A stretch of DNA of 64,000 nt from JAWKTT01 sp041398965. GTDB lineage: Bacteria; Planctomycetota; Planctomycetia; Planctomycetales; Planctomycetaceae. The stretch's first letter is position 1; each line of letters begins with the position of its first letter. The DNA lies in NCBI GenBank assembly GCA_041398965.1, contig JAWKTT010000010.1, forward strand, positions 98,752 to 162,751, given 5' to 3'. Position numbers and translations under genes: made by a program. Shown one piece after another: positions 27,418 to 36,511 of this stretch. The notes under the pieces were generated by a model. That model saw only the letters and a list, made by a program, of their open reading frames with translations. It did no database searches and was not told the DNA's origin.

Positions 27418-27620
27418 TCATGTCGGTCAGGTTCCTGCCTGACTATCTCCAGGGATTGTTGATGGCAATCGAGCTGACATGCACGGTGAGTGGGTGTGTT
27501 TCGTTTCAAGACGCCTAATTGCTTATTGAACCCAACGTGTCAAAAGCAGTGAGTCGAACGACGGGCCGCGCCCCTGCTTCCGCAGCAACAGAGCGACGAA
27601 ACACTCACGCACAGGAAGTC
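27418..27620 (+). repeat. Long direct repeat, left copy
   Basis: This copy aligns to 31611-31799. From TTGATGGCA to AGGAAGTC the two align without gaps for 162 bases at about 85% identity, and the last 41 bases are identical. The left copy has about 14 extra bases near its start (an imperfect GTCGGTCAGG/CCTGCCTGAC palindrome). The pair brackets the two genes at 27852-31564. Confidence 0.9.
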
Positions 27621-27700
27621 TTTCAGGAGACTGATCTACGAAGACACAAAGTTTCACGATGCTCGTGTGTGAGAAACCCGCCCGCGCGGTTCGGAGGGAC

Positions 27701-27726
27701 GGGAGTCCGAACCCAATCGGACTTCC
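27701..27726. terminator. Hairpin upstream of the repeat-protein gene
   Basis: GGGAGTCCGA and TCGGACTTCC form a 10-bp stem with one mismatch around ACCCAA, followed by TTAC. It lies about 125 bases before the 27852 start and might act as a terminator or leader structure. Confidence 0.35.
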
Positions 27727-27851
27727 TTACGGGTATTGAAAACTGGGCCTGCACGCTACTATGCTTGGTGTGGTTTTGAAACGATCTCTAGACTCGTGAT
27801 TGTGTGCGGCGATCGTTTGCACGAATCAACAACTCGAAGGGGTGCATCAAG

Positions 27852-30452
27852 ATGAGCGTCTCGCGCTTCGTCGGCCGAGCAGCATCGCATGGCCGACTTC
27901 TGGTTCTGCTTGTCGCAGTGCGGCTTGGGGTGCCGTCCAACCTCTATGCCATCTGTGGTCTTGATGGTGCTGTCCAGGAACAACTGCAAAGCGTTGATGA
28001 TCCGCAAGCGTTGCGTGCGTTGACGTTGAAGATTCGTCTGCATGGTACTTGCTCGGCATGCCATATCGCTCGATATGGCGGACCTCGCAACGAATTTGGC
28101 AGTGCCGTCAACACGCTGCTGACTGTCGGCGATCGGGAGAATCGGGTCGTGCAACGCGATGCGGGACGGCGGATAACGGACCTCTTGGCCGATCCGTCTC
28201 GCCCCGATTCGCCAACGTTCGGAGAGTTGTTCCGGCTGGGGCGATTCCCGGCGAACTCGCTTCAGAACGCAGAGCCCCCCTTGCCTCAGGCTCAACCCCG
28301 GACGCCCGAGAACATCACGCCTGAGCAGGCGAAGGAACTCGTCAACAAGATCGAAGCGGAGTCCCGCTTCGGTATTCTGCAACTCAGCCGAACCGAAGAA
28401 CTCACTCCCGAGACAGCCTCGGCCCTCGCAGAGTTTCGGGGCGAGATGTTGATTCTCGGAATCCGATCAATTACGCCAGAGACAGCGGAGGCACTGGCGA
28501 TGAGTCAAGCCGAGACACTCTGGCTGCACTCGCTGACGTCCCTCTCTCCGGACGTTGCCGAATCGCTGGCGAAGCTGCGCGGCCATTTAGTCCTCACGGG
28601 ATTGACTCAACTCGATTCGGTATCACTTGCGGAGAAGCTTACGAGACGCCCGGGGGCCTTGTCCTTTCCCTATCTGAAATCTCTCACGCCGGAGATCGCG
28701 ACCGCGCTGGCCAAGAGCGAACGAAGCCTGACACTTGCAGGGTTGACCGAGATCACGCCAGAGGTGCAGGACCGTCTCGCCCAAACCTTTGGTACGTTGT
28801 CGTTGCCCAATCTAAGGTCTCTCGACTCTCTATTGCTGGCGCAGAAACTGGCGGCTGTCACCGTCCTTCTTCCGAAATTGGAAAAGTTGACGGCAGAACA
28901 GGTGCAACAGTTCATTGGATTCAAGGGGCAAAGTAGCTTCTGGGGAGGCGTTGCCTTGCCGTTGGACGCGATCACACCGGAGACGGCCAAGGCGATGACG
29001 GCGACGAGCCTGAAGGGCATCAGCCTCACGCTCGTCGGGAACAAACTCGGCTCGAACGAGATCTTAGAAACGCTCTTGGATTCTTCATTGAAGATTACGT
29101 TGCAAGACGTCGAAGAACTGTCGCCCGACCAGATTCGCATCGCGTTCGAGGCGCTCAACGGTACATCCCGAACCGGCCCATTGGACGTCCCGCGTCTGAG
29201 TCTGCCAAGCTTACAGAGACTTGACTCGGCGATCCTTGCGGAAGCTCTCGGCGGAAGCACTGGCTTCAACTTTCCAGGAGTCACTTCGATCTCGCCGGAA
29301 GCCGCCGCGGCTTTGGGGGCACTCCCAGAGAAAGAGTACATCGGCCCTCTCGGGCAGAAGATCATGGGACCAAGCGGCAGCCTTTCTTTCCCAAGCCTAC
29401 GGGAACTCTCCCCAGAAATAGCTCGGCTGATGCTCAGGAAGCGTTGGGGATCAATCTCTCTCCCTGCATTACAGGACGTTTCTTTGGAAACGATTCGGCT
29501 GCTGGCGAAGCAAACGCCCAGATTGACTCTAGGGATTTCTGGGTTGCCTCCCGAATTCGCCGGGGCGTTCGCAGATGCACCGACCGAATGGACATTTGGA
29601 AACGGTACCATCGCGTTTCCCTACGTGACCGAACTTGCTCCGGAAGCCGCCAGAATCCTTGTGGAATCGCTCAACCTCAATCGAGGCGTCGGCTTCATCG
29701 GAGGTAACGTGCGAGTCAGTCAATCACCAAGGTTGATCTTCGGAGGCGAACAAGGTCGCACGGCATCTGGCTTTCCCACCCTGTCCCCGGAATTGGCGAA
29801 GGAGTTGTCGAAGTATGAAGGGAGTCTGGAGATTCAGGGACTCGGCGAGTTGCCCGACGAATCGGCTGCCGCACTCGCTTCTTTTCCCGGCCCCTACTTG
29901 GTCTTGTCTGGCCCTTTCTCCGAAAAGCTATCCCCTGCTGCGGCTGAGTCCCTTTCCAAGACTCCAGGAGTCTTGCAGCTTTCCTTGCGGAGACTCGACT
30001 CCGTGCCGCTCGCCCAACGGTTTGCCCAGCAAATCAATTGGACCCTATACGACGTGGAGACCGTTTCTGCAGCAGCCGCACCAGTGCTGAGCAAGTACAA
30101 ACAGTTCTTTAACCTGCGCGCCCTGACGGTGCTCGATTCACCAGAGTTGGCGAGGCGATTCGTCGAGGGCAATACCACAGGAAACTCCATCACGCTCCCC
30201 GCGCTGACGACCCTCTCTCCAGAGGCCGCACAAATCCTCGGGGCAGGATCAAAGTCGCTCTACCTCGGCTTGACGGTACTCGATTCGCCCGAAACGGCGC
30301 TGGCACTAACAAAGTCGCGGTCGAAAGTGGCGCTCCCCAGGCTCCGAGCCATCACGCCTCAGGTGAATGTCATTCTTCAGGAAGCCCCGTCGATTGAAGT
30401 GCCGCCTCTGGAATCCCTGTATCTGTTGACCGAACGTCGCCTGAATCCATGA
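27852..30452 (+). CDS. Secreted LRR-like repeat protein with one CXXCH motif
   Basis: An 866-residue exported protein. ATG 27852 follows GAAGGGG and begins a signal peptide (GRLLVLLVAVRLGVPSNLYA). C67-S-A-C-H71 is a cytochrome-c-type haem-binding motif in a short helical domain (about 30-130). From about 135 to the end the protein is built of 20 or more leucine-rich-like units of roughly 22-40 residues, alternating a helix (LTPEIATALAKS type) with a strand (LTLAGLTEI type). Such solenoids usually bind proteins or surfaces. Its stop overlaps the next start (ATGA). The whole module is bracketed by long direct repeats. Haem attachment is inferred from the motif only. Confidence 0.8.
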   Translation: MSVSRFVGRAASHGRLLVLLVAVRLGVPSNLYAICGLDGAVQEQLQSVDDPQALRALTLKIRLHGTCSACHIARYGGPRNEFGSAVNTLLTVGDRENRVVQRDAGRRITDLLADPSRPDSPTFGELFRLGRFPANSLQNAEPPLPQAQPRTPENITPEQAKELVNKIEAESRFGILQLSRTEELTPETASALAEFRGEMLILGIRSITPETAEALAMSQAETLWLHSLTSLSPDVAESLAKLRGHLVLTGLTQLDSVSLAEKLTRRPGALSFPYLKSLTPEIATALAKSERSLTLAGLTEITPEVQDRLAQTFGTLSLPNLRSLDSLLLAQKLAAVTVLLPKLEKLTAEQVQQFIGFKGQSSFWGGVALPLDAITPETAKAMTATSLKGISLTLVGNKLGSNEILETLLDSSLKITLQDVEELSPDQIRIAFEALNGTSRTGPLDVPRLSLPSLQRLDSAILAEALGGSTGFNFPGVTSISPEAAAALGALPEKEYIGPLGQKIMGPSGSLSFPSLRELSPEIARLMLRKRWGSISLPALQDVSLETIRLLAKQTPRLTLGISGLPPEFAGAFADAPTEWTFGNGTIAFPYVTELAPEAARILVESLNLNRGVGFIGGNVRVSQSPRLIFGGEQGRTASGFPTLSPELAKELSKYEGSLEIQGLGELPDESAAALASFPGPYLVLSGPFSEKLSPAAAESLSKTPGVLQLSLRRLDSVPLAQRFAQQINWTLYDVETVSAAAAPVLSKYKQFFNLRALTVLDSPELARRFVEGNTTGNSITLPALTTLSPEAAQILGAGSKSLYLGLTVLDSPETALALTKSRSKVALPRLRAITPQVNVILQEAPSIEVPPLESLYLLTERRLNP

Positions 30453-31564
30453 GAAGAGGTGCTGCCGTGGCGTTGGAATCCTGTTTGCGAAGATGTGTCT
30501 TCGCCTTTCTGATCGCAGCATGCGCGAACGTTGACGTCACCGCAACCGCCGATGACGTCACGCGAAAGCAGACGGAAACGCTCGTCCGACAGCTTGGCTC
30601 TGACTCGTTTCGGACTCGCGAAAATGCTGAAGACGAATTGTTGAAACTGGGCTTGCTATCGAAGGCAGCTTTGTTCGCCGGCATGAACAGCCAGGACAAC
30701 GAGACCGCGTTACGCTGTCGTCGCATCTGGAGTGTCATACGAATTGACGCGGGCTTGCAGCAAGGTTGGGAACAACTCCGTGAGATCATTGGCGATGCTC
30801 CAGAGTCTCGCGAATTCTTTGATCAGATGTTCCAAGCGGCTCCCGAATACTGGTGCGGATTTGTCGAATCTCCCAAAGAGGCACAGACGCTGTTTGAAGA
30901 GCGTCGAAAAGAGTTGCAAGAGCAGTTGAGGAAAGGAAAAGGAGGCAACTGGGAAGCGGGGCTTGCCAATCTGTTGCATGCCGGTGTTCGAGCGAAAACA
31001 GAAGCCCCCCAAGAGGAACTCCCTCGCGTTGACGAATTGCTGTGCTTGGGGCGATCTCAATTAGCTCTTGAGAGTCGAGAGCCGTTACGCAGACTGCTGA
31101 AAGAGTGGAAGTCCAGAACAAATGCCGATGGGCCCCCGTTCGATCGCTTGCTGCTGGCGCTCCGCGAACGACAACCGCAAGCCGCCGACATCGCCCGAGA
31201 GCTACTTCGCGACAGCAAGACTCCCGCCAAACAACGTCAGTACGCGCTGTTGACATTAACGAACACAGACAACGCTGAAGACGACAAGTTGATCGACCTC
31301 GCTCTTGAAGATTCCTCTTCATTGGACATGCTGTTTTCGAATGGGATCCTCATCACATCACAACTGCGTGACGTTGCCCTGGCTGTCAAGATTCATCGAA
31401 AAGGCCTGAACCCCGCAGACTTCGGCTTCAACTCGTTGCGTCCCGATGATTTAACAACCTATTCGCTTCCATCGCTAGGATTTAGCGATTCCACAGCACG
31501 CAACGAAGCCTTCGAGAATTGGTCCGCATTCAACAGCCAACCGCAGCCACAGAAGAGCAATTGA
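30449..31564 (+). CDS. Secreted HEAT-like hypothetical protein
   Basis: A 371-residue protein that starts in the previous gene's stop (ATGA), so the two are translationally coupled. The N-terminus (LRRCVFAFLIAACANVDVTATA) looks like a signal peptide. Residues about 45-100 match a HEAT-like unit common in planctomycete secreted proteins: LVRQLGSDSFRTRENAEDEL followed by LLSKAALFAGM. The rest is helical and not recognised (RELLRDSKTPAKQRQYALLT). It probably acts together with the repeat protein upstream. Confidence 0.65.
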   Translation: MRRGAAVALESCLRRCVFAFLIAACANVDVTATADDVTRKQTETLVRQLGSDSFRTRENAEDELLKLGLLSKAALFAGMNSQDNETALRCRRIWSVIRIDAGLQQGWEQLREIIGDAPESREFFDQMFQAAPEYWCGFVESPKEAQTLFEERRKELQEQLRKGKGGNWEAGLANLLHAGVRAKTEAPQEELPRVDELLCLGRSQLALESREPLRRLLKEWKSRTNADGPPFDRLLLALRERQPQAADIARELLRDSKTPAKQRQYALLTLTNTDNAEDDKLIDLALEDSSSLDMLFSNGILITSQLRDVALAVKIHRKGLNPADFGFNSLRPDDLTTYSLPSLGFSDSTARNEAFENWSAFNSQPQPQKSN

Positions 31565-31916
31565 TCGAAGTCACAACACGACAGACGTCAAGACCGCAGG
31601 GTGCCCCCATTCATGTCGGTCAGGCTGCTAGGAATTGTTGATGGCAAACGAGCTTTCATGCAGGGTGAGCGGCTGTGCTTCGCTTCAAGAGGCCCAATTA
31701 TTCGTCGAAGACAAAGTGTCAAAAGCAATCAGTCGAACAACCAGCCGCGCCCCTGCCTCCGCAGCAACAGAGCGACGAAACACTCACGCACAGGAAGTCA
31801 AGCAGGTGCCCAATCTAAGAATACTGAAGCCGATGAGTCTTTGAGTTATCCTGCTTTGGCGGCCTGTGGAAAAGCTAATGTGGGGTTGCTTTTCAATGGA
31901 CTGTCGGGGGGGGGGC
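31565..31916. other. Intergenic region with right long repeat
   Basis: These 352 bases contain the right copy of the long repeat, whose open frame from about 31635 continues to TGA at 31844. No recognisable product is encoded. A ten-G run occurs near 31906-31915, just before the convergent lipoprotein gene. Confidence 0.5.
31611..31799 (+). repeat. Long direct repeat, right copy
   Basis: Counterpart of 27418-27620. Here the internal frame has CAA where the left copy has TAA, so it stays open through VSKAISRTTSRAPASAATER and beyond. The spacing to the left copy is about 4.0 kb, exactly enclosing the two-gene module. Confidence 0.9.
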
Positions 31917-32306
31917 TTAATTGGCGTTGTGGGGCGATTCGTTGAGTGATCGGTGGTTGTTGTAGGTCTCGGCGAATTGAGTCGCTGCTTCCTGCCAGCC
32001 CATGTCATCGACCGATTCGGGAGCGAGTGGGAACTTCCAGTCTCGTGTGGCATCGTATTCTGCGTCGACATTGGAGCCGGGCAGAAAAAGGTCCGCACCG
32101 CGTCCGATCGCCAGGTAGCCTGTTTTGTCGTGGTCGGCCTGACGCTTTGCGTCGGCAGACTGCAAATAGTCGATGGCGTTGTTGTATTCAGCACCTTGGA
32201 CCATTCCTTCCAAGGCGGTTCGAAAGTTTGCTGGATCGTACTTGGCAGGGGCCCCGCCGCAGCCCACCAGAGTCAGGAGGGAAAATGAAAAAAGAAGTAA
32301 ACGCAT
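31917..32306 (-). CDS. Small lipoprotein
   Basis: A 129-residue predicted lipoprotein. MRLLLFSFSLLTLVGCGG provides a type II signal with lipobox LVGC. The remaining 110 residues (YDPANFRTALEGMVQGAEYN, WQEAATQFAETYNNH) are not recognised. AGGAGAGAA precedes the start on the minus strand. Confidence 0.7.
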   Translation of the reverse strand: MRLLLFSFSLLTLVGCGGAPAKYDPANFRTALEGMVQGAEYNNAIDYLQSADAKRQADHDKTGYLAIGRGADLFLPGSNVDAEYDATRDWKFPLAPESVDDMGWQEAATQFAETYNNHRSLNESPHNAN

Positions 32307-32717
32307 GGGTTCTCTCCTGGTTTGAAGTCAATAGGCGATGCCGACTGCGGACAGAACGGCTGTCGGCAACGGCGTCGACACGAGAGGCTGTCGAGGGAAG
32401 CATAGTTGTTCGTGGTGATTCTTGAATAGAGGCTCGTTCTCGTCACCCTGACTGGCACGTCGAGTTGCCGAACGTAGGGGAGAGCGGGGTGAGAGTTTCA
32501 GAGAGGATCACGCTGCTGGAGTTTCTCGCGGTTGAAGTGTCGTTCTTGATGGCAGTGGGGTGGAAAATCGGCATAATGGCAGGACGATGAAGTCTCGCGT
32601 TCTGGTCGTTGGAGTTGAATCTGTTGTTGGTTGAGGCTTTAACCGACAGAGGACTTCGTGCTCCATCGATCCTGATGAGCGTTCCCGCCTCCCGTTCCCA
32701 CCATCACGAGGTCTCCG
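32307..32717. other. Divergent intergenic region
   Basis: These 411 bases lie between the divergent lipoprotein and double-DUF1080 genes, so both promoters are expected here. A sigma-54-like TGGCAC...TTGC at 32453-32468 has spacing one base too long. No gene is seen. Confidence 0.45.
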
Positions 32718-34130
32718 ATGTTGCGTCTCCTGCGACCCCTCTCACCAACAGTTCCGATGTTGTACACGTTTCTGCTGACAGGACTTTCCCTGATGACCTT
32801 GTCGGGGTCTGCCAGGGCTGAAGAGGGATGGGTTTCCCTCTTTGATGGAAAGACACTCGATGGCTGGGTCCAGAAGAATGGGACCGCGAAGTACACCGTT
32901 GTCGACGGGACGATTCATGGCGAGACGAACACGGGGAGCCCGAATTCGTTCCTTTGCTCCGAGAAGTTGTACGGCAACTTTGAACTGGAATTCGAGGTGA
33001 AGGTTCATGATCGATTGAATTCTGGTGTGCAGATTCGTTCGCAGACAGTCGGCGGGACGAACGAGGGTCGGGTCAATGGGCCTCAGGTCGAGATCGAGGC
33101 GGGGGGAGAGAAAGGGGCCGAAGCGGGTTATGTTTATGGCGAAGCGACCGGTCGAGGCTGGTTGACCCCGCAGGAACGGCTCCAGCCACATAAGCACTTC
33201 AAGGATGGGGAATGGAACAAGTTTCGCGTGGTTGCACAGGGGCCGCGGATTCAGACTTGGATCAATGGTCAAGCGATTGAAGACCTGACCGATGAAGCGA
33301 TTTACAAGACCCATGCCCAGGGGTTCATTGGGTTGCAGGTTCACGGAATCGGAAAAGATCAAGGACCGTATCAGGTGCAGTGGCGAAACATCCGCCTCAA
33401 GGAACTCCCGGAAGCAGTTGCACAGGAAGCAGATGCCAAGGAAGCAAATGCACAGGACAGCAAGCCGGAGTTTCAGACGTTGTTCGATGGTTCCTCACTC
33501 GAGGGATGGAAGCACTCGGGGAACTGGACGATTGAAGAAGGGGTTATCACCCGCACGGGCAAAGGGGGCAGTCTCGTGTACACAGCCGCCAAGGTTCCGG
33601 ACGACTTCGAACTGGTGTTTGAGTGGAAGGTCGCGGAAGGGAGCAATAGCGGTGTTTATTATCGACCGGGTCAGTATGAGTACCAGATTCTGCACAATCA
33701 GAAGCATGCCGATGGTCGTAACCCCCGCACCTCTGCTGCGTCGCTGTACTTCTGCATGGCTCCTGCGAAGGACGTTACTGCTCCGGTTGGCGAATGGAAT
33801 CGGGGTCGTGTGGTTTGCAAGGGGTCGGTGATTCAACACTGGCTGAACGGCGAGAAAGTAATCGACTTCGACTATGCCGACGCTCAATGGAAGTGGAATG
33901 TTGATCTGCTCGACGCCCGCGGTGGGAAGCTGGCTGATCGGGGTGCGAACCTTTCACTGCAAGACCACGGCGACGCTGTCTGGTATCGCAACATCAAGAT
34001 TCGTGAGATTCCTGCCGACGAGTCGATTGATCACACTGACGTACAACCGGCCGAGATTCCTGCCGACATTCTGAAGGCGGAGCAGGAAAAGCTCGAAAAG
34101 ATTATTCAGAGCCGTCAGCCTAAGAAGTAA
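32718..34130 (+). CDS. Secreted protein with two DUF1080 domains
   Basis: A 470-residue exported protein with tandem DUF1080 (3-keto-disaccharide hydrolase, concanavalin-like) domains. A signal peptide ends around SGSARA. Domain 1 (about 36-230) begins GWVSLFDGKTLDGWVQKNG and has RLNSGVQIRS. Domain 2 (about 248-435) begins FQTLFDGSSLEGWKHSGNW and has EGSNSGVYYRPGQYEYQIL. A charged, helical tail ends KKLQ-like at IIQSRQPKK. ATG 32718 has GAGG six bases upstream; ATG 32757 lacks one. Family members cleave 3-keto-glycosides made by Gfo/Idh/MocA enzymes, or bind glycans. Confidence 0.9.
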   Translation: MLRLLRPLSPTVPMLYTFLLTGLSLMTLSGSARAEEGWVSLFDGKTLDGWVQKNGTAKYTVVDGTIHGETNTGSPNSFLCSEKLYGNFELEFEVKVHDRLNSGVQIRSQTVGGTNEGRVNGPQVEIEAGGEKGAEAGYVYGEATGRGWLTPQERLQPHKHFKDGEWNKFRVVAQGPRIQTWINGQAIEDLTDEAIYKTHAQGFIGLQVHGIGKDQGPYQVQWRNIRLKELPEAVAQEADAKEANAQDSKPEFQTLFDGSSLEGWKHSGNWTIEEGVITRTGKGGSLVYTAAKVPDDFELVFEWKVAEGSNSGVYYRPGQYEYQILHNQKHADGRNPRTSAASLYFCMAPAKDVTAPVGEWNRGRVVCKGSVIQHWLNGEKVIDFDYADAQWKWNVDLLDARGGKLADRGANLSLQDHGDAVWYRNIKIREIPADESIDHTDVQPAEIPADILKAEQEKLEKIIQSRQPKK

Positions 34131-34258
34131 TTCATGTTGGGAGCTGTCGGCGGATGATTCGCCCCCTCTCTGCGAATCGGGGCGAGTCATCGGGGCGAAT
34201 CGACGCTTTCGTTCTGAGACGCCAAGGGCAGACAAGGGCGATTGACGTGTGGTGATGG

Positions 34259-35458
34259 TCACGTCCGCAGTGAGGGATTGAGCCAGGCGGAGAGGCCGCT
34301 CGTGGTCATCAGCGGGATCCATGCTGCCAGGTCGGGACGGAGAACGCCGGTTTCCCCCAGAAAGGCAACCCCGTAGGACAGGGAAAAGACCATTCCCAGC
34401 ATGAGCAGGCACAGGGCGACATTGGAGACGAGATTGGTTTTCTCTTTCCGAATAATCAATGGCACAATGAGGAAAATGGTCGCCAACGAGAGGAGGGGGC
34501 GAGTCAGTCGACTGTGAAAGTGGACTGCCTGGGCCAGGGCGGATGACGTCCCGGTCGAGGGTTGTTGCAGTCGGGTGGAGAGTTCTGCCGTCGACAGATA
34601 CTTGAAACTTCTATTGCGTTGATAAAGCTGGCCCGTTGTGACTTCGCTGACAACGAAGAGGTCGTTCGTTCCGGTGACAGGGATCACCACATGTTTTCCC
34701 TGCGGCGTCAGGTTGATCTTTTCATAAGGTGGTTCGGCCTCTTTCAGTAGCCAGCCTGCAGGCCAACGTCCCTTCGCCGGTAGATGGTAGGCATTTTCGG
34801 CCTTCAGGGTGATGTAGTCTTGTGCGATCGTCCCTCGCAACAGGCGAAATTCTGCCTCGTGTAGTCGTCGTTCATCGAGATACAATTCGGACCCGGTGAC
34901 GTAGATTCCCTGCGTGCTCAAACAGGGTTCGACATGGCGGGCATCATCCAGCTTGGACCCGCGGGCCCCTTGCAGATGATGGGCGACCTTGGGGATGATG
35001 AGTTCCTGGTTAAGAATCAGCAGCCCATTGACCAACAGCATTCCACAGGCAAGGGGCCAGGTCAGTCGTAGTGTGGGGATCCCCGCTGCCAACAGTGGGT
35101 TGAGTTCGCCATGTTTGCTGAGGATCACCAAGACCATCATCACCGAGACAACTGCCATCGCTGGCCCGATGAGTTCGAATAACAAACTGGCATGACAGGC
35201 GTAATGCATCCCCATGTGCCGGGCGATGGCGATTGCTCCCCCAGCCTCGTTCTTTTCGACGAAGCCGTCCAGGTTGGTGAAGCCATCGAAGACAACATAC
35301 AACCCGAACGCAGCCACGAAGAAAACCGCGAAGCCAGAGAGAAATCGAGACAGAAGATATCGGTCGAAGGTCTTCAAGGAGTCGCCAAAAAAGGGGGCGA
35401 GTGCTCTCGACCGGCTCCGGGAGGCTCCCCGCAGAAACACCGACAGCGCACACGCCAC
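34259..35458 (-). CDS. LptF/LptG-family permease
   Basis: A 399-residue YjgP/YjgQ-type permease, the membrane part of the LPS exporter LptBFG. The N-terminal pair of helices starts FDRYLLSRFLSGFAVFFVAA, the periplasmic domain spans about 150-300, and four helices close the C-terminus (LLSLATIFLIVPLIIRK, NVALCLLMLGMVFSLSYG). GTG 35458 is the longest start; TTG 35377 (giving MKTFDRYLL) fits the family better. No partner permease or lptB is adjacent. With LpxK it supports an LPS-bearing outer membrane. Confidence 0.82.
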   Translation of the reverse strand: MACALSVFLRGASRSRSRALAPFFGDSLKTFDRYLLSRFLSGFAVFFVAAFGLYVVFDGFTNLDGFVEKNEAGGAIAIARHMGMHYACHASLLFELIGPAMAVVSVMMVLVILSKHGELNPLLAAGIPTLRLTWPLACGMLLVNGLLILNQELIIPKVAHHLQGARGSKLDDARHVEPCLSTQGIYVTGSELYLDERRLHEAEFRLLRGTIAQDYITLKAENAYHLPAKGRWPAGWLLKEAEPPYEKINLTPQGKHVVIPVTGTNDLFVVSEVTTGQLYQRNRSFKYLSTAELSTRLQQPSTGTSSALAQAVHFHSRLTRPLLSLATIFLIVPLIIRKEKTNLVSNVALCLLMLGMVFSLSYGVAFLGETGVLRPDLAAWIPLMTTSGLSAWLNPSLRT

Positions 35459-35640
35459 GATGAGAACTGGGCGAGTCGGGATTACACCCCAAATCCCCCG
35501 ACCGGGTCAAGATGCGTTCCCAGTCACCACTCAAGATCATCATGCTGGGCGAACGTGACAAATGGGGGGGAACATCCGATGATGCGGCAGATGTGCGGTC
35601 GACAGAATGCAGCGAACTCAGCAAACCACAGGAAGAGAAC

Positions 35641-36438
35641 ATGAAGAAAAACCCCGTCAAGGCGGCTTTGAAAGCTGGATTACCACAGGTGGGCACATGG
35701 CTCTCACTGGGAGACCTTGCCGCCACTCGGATGCTTGCCCGCAGTGGATTTCCATGGCTGACAGTCGATCTTGAACACTCCCCCATCGATTGGTCGCAGG
35801 CTGCCGCGTTGTTCGGAGCCATTGCCGATGCCGGTTGTACCCCTTTGGCTCGAGTACCGCGGGGAGACCACGATCACATCAAGCGCGTGCTCGATGGTGG
35901 AGCGCACGGCATCATTGTGCCAATGGTCGATACTGTCGAACAGGCGAAGGCTGCCATCGCCGCTGCGAAGTACCCTCCCGTCGGGAACCGCTCAGTTGGT
36001 GGGTCGCTGCATGCTCTGAACTTCGACGCTTCGCCCGGCGACTACTACAAGCATGCCAACGACGAAATTGCGGTCATTCTGCAAACCGAGTCTCCTCAGG
36101 GGGTCGAAAATGCAGAGGCGATTTACAGTCTGCCGGGGGTCGATGCCATCTTTGTTGGACCGAATGACCTCGCTGCCCAGATGCGGACCGCAGATGGGAA
36201 AGACCCGTCGCCCAGCGAATTCGAAGCGATGTTGCAACGAATTCTCGCTGCAGGTAAGAAGACCGGCACTCCCGTCGGCCTGCATGTCCAGTCGGTCGAA
36301 GATGTTCAGCGCCGTATCGCCGAAGGCTGGCAGTTCCTCGCCCTTGGCAGCGACGCGAAGATGATGCTGACTCAGGCCCAACAGTACGTCTCGGCTCTCA
36401 ACCTCGCCGAAGGAAAGGGAGACCTCGTCCGCTACTAA
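35641..36438 (+). CDS. HpcH/HpaI-family class II aldolase
   Basis: A 265-residue pyruvate-type aldolase related to 2-keto-3-deoxyglucarate aldolase and 4-hydroxy-2-oxoheptanedioate aldolase. It catalyses retro-aldol cleavage to pyruvate and an aldehyde. Conserved pieces are FPWLTVDLEHSPIDW, HIKRVLDGGAHGIIVPMV, YPPVGNRSVGG and a metal-binding region around ILQTESPQGVENAE, then VDAIFVGPNDLAAQM. ATG 35641 follows AGGAAGAG. It is preceded by the divergent LptG-like gene and followed by an inverted-repeat element. Confidence 0.88.
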   Translation: MKKNPVKAALKAGLPQVGTWLSLGDLAATRMLARSGFPWLTVDLEHSPIDWSQAAALFGAIADAGCTPLARVPRGDHDHIKRVLDGGAHGIIVPMVDTVEQAKAAIAAAKYPPVGNRSVGGSLHALNFDASPGDYYKHANDEIAVILQTESPQGVENAEAIYSLPGVDAIFVGPNDLAAQMRTADGKDPSPSEFEAMLQRILAAGKKTGTPVGLHVQSVEDVQRRIAEGWQFLALGSDAKMMLTQAQQYVSALNLAEGKGDLVRY

Positions 36439-36443
36439 GGGCC

Positions 36444-36511
36444 GATTGTCGTCTTTCGCTCCGCGAAAGATGTGATCCCTGCGACCTCTCGCGGAGCGAT
36501 CGGAGACAATC
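36444..36511. repeat. Inverted pair of GC-TCC-GC palindromes
   Basis: Two 23-base arms, 36444-36466 and 36489-36511, are complementary with four mismatches; both ends read GATTGTC/GACAATC and both contain TCGCTCCGCGA or its complement. Within the left half, TCTTTCGC and GCGAAAGA make an 8-bp hairpin around TCC. It begins six bases after the aldolase stop, so it may end that transcript. Confidence 0.8.

Larger units (their letters stand above)
27353..27851. other. Intergenic region with long repeat
   Basis: These 499 bases hold the left ~200-bp direct repeat (27418-27620), a hairpin at 27701-27726, and the upstream region of the 866-residue repeat protein. No intact gene is seen. The short open frame inside the repeat is interrupted by TAA. 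Confidence 0.6.

Noticed and set aside
28670..29611. 313-residue open frame on the minus strand
   Set aside because: Antisense shadow of the repeat protein; no start context or family resemblance.
32453..32468. Sigma-54-like promoter TGGCAC...TTGC
   Set aside because: Eleven bases lie between GG and GC; the family requires ten, and spacing is strict.
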